Source: Anaerolineae bacterium (lineage in GTDB: Bacteria > Chloroflexota > Anaerolineae > Anaerolineales > E44-bin32). From it: a stretch of DNA of 14,804 bases. Position 1 is the first letter of the stretch. Each line of letters opens with the position of its first letter. Shown in pieces: positions 1-6,677 of this stretch. Under the pieces are notes generated by a model, which had not been told where the DNA came from, did not search any database, and worked only from the letters and a program-made list of their open reading frames with translations. The stretch is taken from NCBI GenBank assembly GCA_030598885.1, contig JAUVOZ010000033.1, positions 1 to 14,804 of the forward strand, given 5' to 3'. Position numbers and translations under genes: made by a program.

Positions 1-543
1 GATTGGTTCGCTGATTCGTTTTCCCGAGAGAGTCAGGCTGTTCGACGTGGATTTAACGCTGCTTCGATCCTTTCACCTTTCTGGGCTGATCCGGATGAGT
101 GTATTTCCGGGGAAACCCCATTAGAGTGCGAATATAGGATTAATAAACCGATCATTGCCATCATCAGCTTGGAAACCTGGTGGGAAAAGGAGCCAGAAAG
201 TTATGAGGGGTATCTGCGAGAGATCATCGAGGTAACAATTGATCACGGTGTGGTGCCGATCTTAACCACCAAAGCAGATAATTTGGAGGGTGACCACCGT
301 ATCAACATCGCGATCTTTATGCTGGCCCAGGAGTACGATATTCCCCTGTGGAATTTCTGGAAAGCTGTCCAACCCCTGCCGGCTCACGGTTTAATGGAAG
401 ATGGATTTCACTTAACCTTTGCCAGAAATTTTTATGACGACCCAGAGCGGATGAAATCAGCTTGGCCTTGGCGGAACCTGACCGCATTGCAAGCGCTTGA
501 TGCTGTGTGGACCAGTATTTCAGCACCCAGACAGCAACCCTAG
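1..543 (+). CDS. SGNH/GDSL-hydrolase-like protein, 5' end outside window
   Basis: The reading frame is open from base 1, so this is the last 180 residues of a longer protein; a TTG at 169 is internal to the frame and not the real start. The C-terminal block D134-G-F-H137 matches the SGNH block V Asp/His pair (DxxH). The preceding G83-V-V-P-I-L and K91-A-D-N stretch also resembles the core of secreted GDSL/SGNH lipase-acylhydrolases. The nucleophile block (GDS) would lie upstream of the window. Oddly, the position where block III (GxND, oxyanion Asn) should follow the strand I51-I-A-I-I reads S-L-E-T-W-W. The gene is followed 63 bp later by an acyl carrier protein and an acyl-AMP ligase, which suggests an acyl-transfer or acyl-ester role. 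Family assignment is from remembered motifs and is fairly firm; substrate is unknown. Confidence 0.7.
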   Translation, partial: DWFADSFSRESQAVRRGFNAASILSPFWADPDECISGETPLECEYRINKPIIAIISLETWWEKEPESYEGYLREIIEVTIDHGVVPILTTKADNLEGDHRINIAIFMLAQEYDIPLWNFWKAVQPLPAHGLMEDGFHLTFARNFYDDPERMKSAWPWRNLTALQALDAVWTSISAPRQQP

Positions 544-606
544 GTTTCTAACCAGCTAATGATTTTCCGCGGTGTCGGTGTAATGGATGTAAAGTAATCC
601 CTGGTC

Positions 607-885
607 ATGATGGAAGAATCCGCAAGACAAATGACTATAAACAACGAGCTTACTCGCTACATCGCCGGTGAGATCCTGAAAGACTCGACACGGGTTGTGA
701 TGAATGATGAGCCGCTGATCTCGAGCGGATTAATTGACTCGTTCAGCTTGGTCGATCTTGCCCTCTACGTGGAAGATACTTTCGGTGTTCGGATCGAGGA
801 CACGGAATTGACCTCTGTGGTGTTCGATACGGTGGAGCAATTGGTCGAGTTGATCTCCCGACGTCGAGCCGGAGAAGCTGGATGA
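607..885 (+). CDS. Acyl carrier protein
   Basis: A 92-residue protein of normal ACP size. The phosphopantetheine site is seen as G41-L-I-D-S45-F-S-L, Ser45 being the expected attachment residue. The following helix (V49-D-L ... V-E-D-T-F-G-V) fits the conserved region that follows the site. It would carry an acyl group as a thioester on a 4'-phosphopantetheine arm in the cytoplasm. The stop codon overlaps the start of the next gene, a fatty acyl-AMP ligase, by ATGA, so the ligase probably loads this carrier. Two starts are possible: ATG 607 (ATG ATG, no clear ribosome site) or ATG 631 (M-T-I-N-N-E), which better matches where ACP homology starts. Confidence 0.88.
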   Translation: MMEESARQMTINNELTRYIAGEILKDSTRVVMNDEPLISSGLIDSFSLVDLALYVEDTFGVRIEDTELTSVVFDTVEQLVELISRRRAGEAG

Positions 886-2555
886 ATACTTTACTCGATG
901 TTCTAGCTCGTTCCTACGAGGAGACTCCGGACCGTATCGCGATTCACCTGTTGGAAGGGGATGTAGACCAATCGATTTCATATCGGGTATTACTCCATGG
1001 AGCTGGGGGATATGCTGAAGCGTTGGCGCAAGCTGGCGTAGTCACGGGCGAGCCGGTAGTGATCATCCTTCAGCATGGCCGAGCCCTGATCGAAGCTTTC
1101 TTTGGGGCCATTCTATACGGTGTTGTTCCATCGATCATGCCCTTTCTTTCCGAAAAGATGTCCCCTGACCGCTACCGCGAGTCGCTCTCATCTCTGATGG
1201 AAATAACCCGACCTGCGGCAATCATCACATATCCTGAATTCGTTCCCCAAGCTCATCGAGCAGTCCACTCTGCTAATCTTGACTGTACTATCCTGCTTCC
1301 CAGCGGTGTGACCCCGATCTCGGAATTGATGTTTGAATATTTGCCAGGTGCAAAGCGCTCAGCAGAAGATTTGGTCCTGTTGCAACACTCCTCGGGCACA
1401 ACCGGTCTGCAAAAGGGTGTAGCGCTGTCCCATAGGTCGGTCCTCAACCAGGTTTATGGTTATGCAGATGCCATTCACATGACCCAGGAGGACATTGTAG
1501 TAAACTGGTTGCCGCTTTATCATGATATGGGTTTGATCGCCGGTTTTCTCATGCCCATCCTCTTGCGGGCGAAACTGGTTTTAATGTCGCCATTTGATTG
1601 GGTACGTGCGCCTCACCGGTTGCTGCAAGCGGTTTCACGTTACCGTGGGACTCTGTCTTGGCTGCCCAACTTTGCCTACAACTTCTGCGCGCAGAAGGTC
1701 GGCGACCGTAACATGGAAGGAGTGGACCTCTCTAGCTGGCGAGCGGTAATCAACTGCTCTGAACCGATGCGGTGGAGAAGCCACGAACTTTTCCTTGAGA
1801 GATTTGAAAGCTTTGGTTTACGCAGAGATGCCCTTGCTACCTGTTACGCAATGGCTGAAAATGTCTTTGCCGTCACGCAGGGAGGAATAGGCTGCTCAGT
1901 GGTGGTGGATGAAGTTGATCGACAGGCAATGCAGGAACAAGTTGCTCGACCTGCTCAACATGGATCGGATAGAATGATGAACCTTTCTGCCGGTCGACCG
2001 ATCTCGATCACGGAAGTGCGGATCCTGGATGAGGATCGGCGAGATCTTCCGGAGCGTCACATCGGTGAGATCGCAATAAAAGGCACCTGCATGTTGAGTG
2101 GCTACTACAAACGCGACGACCTCACAGAGCAAGCATTTCATGAAGGTTGGTATCTGACGGGAGATCTGGGCTACCTGGTTAACGGCGAGCTATTTGTGAC
2201 CGGCCGTTTGAAGGATTTGATCATTGTTGGAGGTAAGAATATTTATCCCCAGGATCTGGAGGAACTAGCCGGCGAGGTCTCTGGAGTACATCCAGGTCGG
2301 CTCGTCGCTTTTGGAGTATTCAATGAAACGATAGGTACCGAGGAGATCGTTATCGTTGCCGAGGTGGACACTGATGATCCGCAGGAACGCCGTCGGATCG
2401 CTGAAGAGATACGACAAGAAATCGCCCATGGTTCCGATGTCACCTTGCGTTATAGTTGGATTGTTGACCGCAAATGGCTAATCAAAACCAGCAGCGGCAA
2501 GTTGGCTCGGCGAGCCAATCGTGAGAAGTTCTTGGCCGAGGCAAAGTTGATGTGA
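882..2555 (+). CDS. Fatty acyl-AMP ligase (FAAL-type, AMP-binding superfamily)
   Basis: A 557-residue adenylate-forming enzyme. It would activate a fatty acid with ATP to an acyl-adenylate and pass it to an ACP, here presumably the one encoded just upstream. Motifs seen: P-loop S170-S-G-T-T-G-L-Q-K-G; Y213-H-D-M-G-L, characteristic of the FAAL branch; Y322-A-M-A-E at the A5 position; T426-G-D; K444-D in the hinge region; and K535-T-S-S-G-K540, with Lys540 as the expected catalytic lysine. The segment around residues 338-372 (V-V-V-D-E-V-D-R-Q ... S-A-G-R-P) resembles the FAAL-specific part of the N-terminal domain. The ATG overlaps the ACP stop by 4 bp and has GGAG at 871-874 as ribosome site. 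Length is normal. An acyl-CoA ligase is the alternative, but the ACP partner and motifs favour FAAL. Confidence 0.88.
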   Translation: MNTLLDVLARSYEETPDRIAIHLLEGDVDQSISYRVLLHGAGGYAEALAQAGVVTGEPVVIILQHGRALIEAFFGAILYGVVPSIMPFLSEKMSPDRYRESLSSLMEITRPAAIITYPEFVPQAHRAVHSANLDCTILLPSGVTPISELMFEYLPGAKRSAEDLVLLQHSSGTTGLQKGVALSHRSVLNQVYGYADAIHMTQEDIVVNWLPLYHDMGLIAGFLMPILLRAKLVLMSPFDWVRAPHRLLQAVSRYRGTLSWLPNFAYNFCAQKVGDRNMEGVDLSSWRAVINCSEPMRWRSHELFLERFESFGLRRDALATCYAMAENVFAVTQGGIGCSVVVDEVDRQAMQEQVARPAQHGSDRMMNLSAGRPISITEVRILDEDRRDLPERHIGEIAIKGTCMLSGYYKRDDLTEQAFHEGWYLTGDLGYLVNGELFVTGRLKDLIIVGGKNIYPQDLEELAGEVSGVHPGRLVAFGVFNETIGTEEIVIVAEVDTDDPQERRRIAEEIRQEIAHGSDVTLRYSWIVDRKWLIKTSSGKLARRANREKFLAEAKLM

Positions 2556-2648
2556 TTTTAACGAGTCACTGCTATTGTCGTTGCCGATAGAATCTCTTCC
2601 TCTGAACGCGCTGCGCATAGCCATTTTGGAACAAGAGCGAGACTATCT

Positions 2649-3533
2649 TTGAGTAAAGTCGTGAAAAATAGTGGTAATGATCTACTACCTTCCGCGTTGA
2701 ACGCGCGAGCGATCTTGCGCAGGTATGGCATTCGTCCCAACCCGCGTCTAGGTCAAAACTTCCTGATCGACTCCGGAGCTCTGGGGAAGGTAATAGCCGC
2801 AGCTGGATTTGCCGGCGATGAGATCGTCTTGGAGGTTGGTGCTGGGTTGGGAGCGCTTACCAGGCAATTGGCGAGGGAGGTCCGTCAGGTCATCGCGGTT
2901 GAATTTGATCGCCGACTTATACCGGTCCTTGAACAAATGGTGGAAAACCTAGGAAATGTACAGCTAATTGCTGGTGACATCCTCAGCCTTGATCTAGAGA
3001 AGCTCATAAGTGAGCAACCTTATCGGGTAGTTGCCAATATCCCCTACAATATCACCTCAGTATTAATCCGACGGTTAATGGAATCGCCTCGTCCAGCGGA
3101 ACGGGTTGTGCTTACTGTGCAGCGAGAGGTAGCCGAACGAATCATCGCCAAACCCGGTGCGATGAATCTACTGGCGATCAGCGTCCAATTATATGGAGAA
3201 CCCTATGTCGCCGCGCGAATCCCAGCCAGGGCTTTCTATCCCAAACCTAAGGTCGATTCAGCGGTTTTACGAGTGGATGTCCATCCTGAACCCAAGGTGC
3301 CCCGGGTGCTTATACCACGGTTATTCTGGTTGGCGCGAGCCGGATTTGGACAGAAACGTAAGCAATTGCGTAATGCTCTGGCTGGAGGACTAAACGTGGC
3401 ATCAGCTCAGATCGAAGTCTGGTTGGAAGAAGCAGCTATTCGACCTCAATCTCGGGCGCAGGAACTCAGCCTGGAGGAGTGGGCATGTCTAGCACAGGTT
3501 GTTGTGGCATCAGAGGGGCATCCCAAGGATTAA
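2649..3533 (+). CDS. rsmA: 16S rRNA (adenine(1518)-N6/adenine(1519)-N6)-dimethyltransferase
   Basis: A 294-residue KsgA/RsmA methyltransferase that dimethylates the two adjacent adenines in the 3'-terminal helix of 16S rRNA using S-adenosylmethionine. Diagnostic motifs are present in order: G35-Q-N-F-L, SAM-binding E62-V-G-A-G-L-G, the acidic ribose-binding E85 after V-I-A, A108-G-D110, and the catalytic N130-I-P-Y133. The C-terminal helical domain contains the F-Y-P-K-P-K-V-D-S-A-V-L and F-G-Q-K-R-K-Q-L-R-N-A-L signatures. The start is probably TTG at 2649; GTG 2661 is an alternative, and neither has a strong ribosome site. It lies 93 bp after the acyl-AMP ligase and converges with the GT2 gene, leaving 10 bp between the two stop codons and no room for a separate terminator. 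Confidence 0.96.
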   Translation: MSKVVKNSGNDLLPSALNARAILRRYGIRPNPRLGQNFLIDSGALGKVIAAAGFAGDEIVLEVGAGLGALTRQLAREVRQVIAVEFDRRLIPVLEQMVENLGNVQLIAGDILSLDLEKLISEQPYRVVANIPYNITSVLIRRLMESPRPAERVVLTVQREVAERIIAKPGAMNLLAISVQLYGEPYVAARIPARAFYPKPKVDSAVLRVDVHPEPKVPRVLIPRLFWLARAGFGQKRKQLRNALAGGLNVASAQIEVWLEEAAIRPQSRAQELSLEEWACLAQVVVASEGHPKD

Positions 3534-3543
3534 TTCGAGAGGT

Positions 3544-4290
3544 TTAACCGCCGGATTGTCGTTGTGCGGGTTTAAGGTTCCGGTACAGTAGAAGCAATTG
3601 CCAGACTCGTACAGCGGCTTCGATCTGGATGCGCAATGTCATTTTGGAGGTTCCGATCCGCCGTTCTTTAAAATATATTGGCATTTCGAGGATCCGATAA
3701 CCTAATCGTTGCGCGACCAAGGCCATCTCGACTTGAAAAACATAGCCATTAGATCGTATTCGGTCGAGCGGCATACCGATAAGTGTATCGCGTCGCCAAA
3801 GGCGATAACCCCCTGTGGTGTCGAGTACTCTTAAGCCAAGAATGGCTCGAGCGTATGCATTGCCGAACCAGGAAAGAAAAACACGGCCGATCCCCCAATG
3901 TTCATCGAGTTGACCACCTTTTACATAACGAGAGCCGAACACGACATCGGCTTGCTCAAGGTTCTCTATGAAATTGGGCAGGTAAGAAGGGGAGTGGGAG
4001 AAATCAGCGTCCATTTGGGCCACAGCCTCGGCACCACTCTCAAGGGCTTTTTTAAAACCGGTTATGTAAGCTGAGCCCAGACCGAGTTTCCCTGTTCTGT
4101 GGATGACGGATATCCGATTAGGTTGACGGGAAGCCAACTCCTGTGCGATCTCACCAGTCCCATCCGGAGAAGCATCGTCTACTATCAGGATCTTTAAGTT
4201 GGGAATTGGGAGCGCCCACAACTCTGCAGAAAGCGTGGGTAGATTTTTAGCTTCGTTATACGTGGGAATTACAACCGTAAAATGACCCAT
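3544..4290 (-). CDS. Polyprenyl/dolichol-phosphate mannose synthase-like GT2 glycosyltransferase
   Basis: A 248-residue family 2 glycosyltransferase resembling DPM1-type enzymes, which transfer mannose from GDP-mannose to a polyprenyl phosphate at the inner face of the membrane. Seen: I8-P-T-Y-N-E at the nucleotide-binding N-terminus, V37-D-D-A-S-P-D-G-T, the metal-binding D94-A-D96, and the C-terminal F207-K-E-R-R-I-G-T-S-K-M typical of this subgroup. It lacks the C-terminal transmembrane domains found in longer homologues, so it is the short, peripheral form. It starts with ATG (no clear ribosome site) 20 bp after the V4R gene and is the last gene of that - strand operon. The donor sugar is inferred from family; glucose or another hexose cannot be excluded. 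Confidence 0.87.
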   Translation of the reverse strand: MGHFTVVIPTYNEAKNLPTLSAELWALPIPNLKILIVDDASPDGTGEIAQELASRQPNRISVIHRTGKLGLGSAYITGFKKALESGAEAVAQMDADFSHSPSYLPNFIENLEQADVVFGSRYVKGGQLDEHWGIGRVFLSWFGNAYARAILGLRVLDTTGGYRLWRRDTLIGMPLDRIRSNGYVFQVEMALVAQRLGYRILEMPIYFKERRIGTSKMTLRIQIEAAVRVWQLLLLYRNLKPAQRQSGG

Positions 4291-4310
4291 CGTGTATAGC
4301 CGGTTAGATC

Positions 4311-4943
4311 TCAGTCTATCGGTTTTTTATCGATACGGAATTCGCAAGCGTCGTCGCCGACAGCGATGCAAGATATTTCTTGAACGCGGAAACTTTGGCC
4401 ACCTGAGACCCAACGGAGACTTTCCTCAAGCAAACCAACGGCCACGTAACACACCGGTGAATCAGCCTGTCTTCCCCAGCAAACAGGGCATCGAGAGATG
4501 CGATAAATGAAGGTGTCTTCTTCCTCTTCGGCAATGTTCTGTTGATCGCTTATGTGGGAAAAGATACGAGCTAAGACTGGTAGACCGATCGCGATCTTGG
4601 TGGGTAGGGGGAGTACTTTGAATGCTAGGTCGCTGACCCCAGCTAGGGCTCCGAAGTTTCGGAGTACTTTATTGAAGGTGGTCCAGCCAGCGCGACGCGC
4701 CATTCCATGTCCGCTGCGCGGACCGTATAGTTCATCTAAAGCAGCGTTGATTGCCGAGAATTCAGCAAAGTCGATACCCGGGGTAATATCATCAGCCGGG
4801 TAGTTGTCAATCCAAGACTTGAGACCAGCTAGGTTGAGGATGGCGCTGACCCCGTTCTTGCCCATCACATCTTCTAAAGCCTGCAAGTAAATGCGACCGG
4901 CTTTGCTGGGGTAGTGATAACCGCTCTTGTCGATGGAAGCCAC
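4311..4943 (-). CDS. V4R (4-vinyl reductase) domain protein
   Basis: A 210-residue cytoplasmic protein. The C-terminal half carries features I associate with V4R small-molecule-binding domains: a Cys cluster C152-P-V-C155 and C165, and a terminal C192-I-A-V-G-D-D-A-C200-E-F strand pair. The N-terminal half (residues 1-120) is helical and I do not recognise it. V4R domains bind small hydrophobic ligands or metal and occur in sensory proteins. The neighbour 20 bp upstream encodes a roadblock/LC7 protein, a familiar partner of V4R proteins in signalling modules. The start is GTG at 4943, with GGAG 7 nt upstream (CTCC at 4951-4954 on the + strand). Ligand and output are unknown; no GTPase that a roadblock protein might regulate is encoded in the window. 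Confidence 0.75.
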   Translation of the reverse strand: MASIDKSGYHYPSKAGRIYLQALEDVMGKNGVSAILNLAGLKSWIDNYPADDITPGIDFAEFSAINAALDELYGPRSGHGMARRAGWTTFNKVLRNFGALAGVSDLAFKVLPLPTKIAIGLPVLARIFSHISDQQNIAEEEEDTFIYRISRCPVCWGRQADSPVCYVAVGLLEESLRWVSGGQSFRVQEISCIAVGDDACEFRIDKKPID

Positions 4944-4963
4944 CCTGCCGCTCCAAGATCATT

Positions 4964-5335
4964 TCATATCAATGTCAGCAGGTCGTCAACCGCACGGCGC
5001 ATGTCGAGGAATAGTAAGCCTAGTTTAGCTTTTTCTCGGGCTAGCACCGTAAGGACTGCATCCTCCCCAACTGACATTAGAATCACAAAACCGCTGTTGC
5101 CTCGGATATAAACTTGGTCGAGACTTCCCCGACCCAATTCACTTGAAATACGTTCGCCGAGGGATAGCATCGCTGCCGACATGGCTGAGACGCGGTCTTC
5201 CTCCACGTTGCTTGGTAAGGCGGATGCAATTGTTAAACCGTCTACACTCACTATAGCTGAAGCCTCTACATCGGGAGAGGAGGCTTGTAAATCGCGCAGA
5301 CGGTCAACCATGAGCTCAGTGCGTGATTTGGCCAA
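4964..5335 (-). CDS. Roadblock/LC7 domain protein
   Basis: A 123-residue single-domain protein of normal roadblock/LC7 length. The pattern is typical: an N-terminal helix ending in L-Q-A-S-S-P-D-V-E-A-S-A-I-V-S-V-D-G-L, a central helix A-M-S-A-A-M-L-S-L-G-E-R, then paired strands (V-Y-I-R-G, F-V-I-L-M-S-V-G, A-V-L-T-V-L-A) and a C-terminal helix. Such bacterial proteins commonly act as regulators of MglA-type small GTPases or as dimerising signalling adaptors. The TTG start is supported by AGGAG 6 nt upstream (CTCCT at 5342-5346 on the + strand). It is the first gene of an operon with the V4R protein and the GT2 enzyme, driven by the promoter/operator at 5371-5419. Confidence 0.88.
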   Translation of the reverse strand: MAKSRTELMVDRLRDLQASSPDVEASAIVSVDGLTIASALPSNVEEDRVSAMSAAMLSLGERISSELGRGSLDQVYIRGNSGFVILMSVGEDAVLTVLAREKAKLGLLFLDMRRAVDDLLTLI

Positions 5336-5370
5336 GTTGAACTCCTAGCGACCAGAGGCTTTGTCGGAAA

Positions 5371-5419
5371 ATGCTACATAGGGCTGCGGTAATGTAGCAT
5401 AGCGAAATAGGGATGTCAA
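5371..5419 (-). promoter_or_regulatory. Sigma70-type promoter with a 9-bp inverted repeat over the -10 (candidate operator)
   Basis: Read on the - strand, a consensus -35 TTGACA (5419-5414) is followed by a 17-nt spacer and the -10 TACATT (5396-5391), 55 bp before the roadblock TTG start. A perfect inverted repeat ATGCTACAT/ATGTAGCAT (5371-5379 and 5392-5400, 12-nt centre) has one arm over the -10 and the other around the expected transcription start. A dimeric repressor bound there would block RNA polymerase. The promoter follows directly from sequence; the operator role is inferred. Confidence 0.6.
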
Positions 5420-5477
5420 GCAGACCCTACAGGGAAAGGTCTTAATCACCACTAAACAATAAGTTAGCTGGAATTTG

Positions 5478-6677
5478 TCAGTCAACGATGGCGAGATCGC
5501 TCTTATTCATTAGTCGTTGGGGTGTATGAATAAGTCCCCGCAGAGCTATTGCACTCAAAACAATCAGGAATATCAACCCGCTAATAAAAATCATCCCCAA
5601 CAAACCAGATGAGGATTCCGATAGCAGACTTTCACCAGTTAAAGTACCGATAGCGATTCCTATCGCCGCTGCGTTCCATAACGCATGTAGACCAACTGCT
5701 GTGAAATACCCCAATCCAAGCCGTGACCACCTTCGCTCTCCAGCAGCTTGAGCGAGTCCCCAACAGGCTATGCCAGTGGCGAAAGCATGTATCAGGGTGG
5801 CGCCTATACGAGCGGTCATAGTTGTGGTCCATAAAGAGCCGGGTTGTGTGAGGAAGAGCGCTTCGAATAAGCCGTAACCTGCTCCTCCTAGCACGCCGCC
5901 TATAAATGCTGCTGCTGGCGTTTGACGACGTCTGAGAAGTGGCCATATGACCAGTGTTTTCACAGCTTCCTCGATAATGGGAACGACCAGGATGATGTAG
6001 CCCAGGATCAGCAAGATCAACCGCGGCTCATCAATTAACCACATAATGGTCTCTTCATCCAATGTGGTAGACAACGGATCGGTAATGGTTTGAACCAACG
6101 CCTGACCTGTTTCATTATTCAACATGGTCAGGACAAGGATTGACACCACTGGAATGATGAAAATGATTTCGAGTATCAAGGAGAATAATGGAGCTGCCCA
6201 CAATCCAGCTAGAAATTGTCCCCAAATTCGACGTGGTGAAAGCGCGGGACCGTTCCGGCGTGCGATCGTCACCACGACGAACACCGGCACAGAGGCTGTC
6301 AGTATATGAGCCAGTGGGCTGATTAGTCTGGGGAGTAAATTTCGGGTATAAGCCAGGTGACCGAGGGTTAAGCTAAACGGAATCAAGATGGCAGCCATAA
6401 GCCATGATGATGAAACCGGACGAGGGGAGGGAGATTGCCGACCAAGAAGTGCTTGAAAACTCAGGATGCAAGTCGGCAAGGCACATAGACCGATAAAGGC
6501 TATAGAGACGGCAGTTGTTTCGGCGAAATGCAATCCTACGCTATCTCCGATCAACTGGGTGAAGGCTGCGGTTATGAATATACCGCTAGCAATAACCAAA
6601 CTTAGAACAATACCGCCCAAAGAGACGATGAATAGGGCTATATCGAGTGGGTCACGGGAGTTATTCGCTTGGTTCAT
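5478..6677 (-). CDS. PrsW-family intramembrane metalloprotease-like protein
   Basis: A 399-residue polytopic membrane protein with about nine hydrophobic segments. The conserved residues of the PrsW (M82) family can be picked out in order within predicted helices: P233-I-I-E236-E237-A-V-K240, G268-x-G-L-F-E272-A-L, H297 in T-L-I-H-A, and H331-A-L-W-N. PrsW proteases cleave membrane-anchored targets such as anti-sigma factors. The ATG start overlaps the TGA stop of the preceding selenoprotein-like lipoprotein gene by 4 bp (ATGA, 6674-6677), implying translational coupling. It is the last gene of the SDR-lipoprotein-PrsW operon. The substrate is unknown; a role in extracytoplasmic stress sensing is inferred from family and neighbours. 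Confidence 0.82.
   Translation of the reverse strand: MNQANNSRDPLDIALFIVSLGGIVLSLVIASGIFITAAFTQLIGDSVGLHFAETTAVSIAFIGLCALPTCILSFQALLGRQSPSPRPVSSSWLMAAILIPFSLTLGHLAYTRNLLPRLISPLAHILTASVPVFVVVTIARRNGPALSPRRIWGQFLAGLWAAPLFSLILEIIFIIPVVSILVLTMLNNETGQALVQTITDPLSTTLDEETIMWLIDEPRLILLILGYIILVVPIIEEAVKTLVIWPLLRRRQTPAAAFIGGVLGGAGYGLFEALFLTQPGSLWTTTMTARIGATLIHAFATGIACWGLAQAAGERRWSRLGLGYFTAVGLHALWNAAAIGIAIGTLTGESLLSESSSGLLGMIFISGLIFLIVLSAIALRGLIHTPQRLMNKSDLAIVD

Noticed and set aside
2558..2936. - strand ORFs over the rsmA start
   Set aside because: Shadow frames of rsmA, which has complete family motifs on the + strand.
5422..5442. AGACC/GGTCT hairpin as terminator of the SDR-selenoprotein-PrsW operon
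   Set aside because: Only 5 bp with an 11-nt loop and no T-run after it on the - strand; it lies just before the next promoter's -35.
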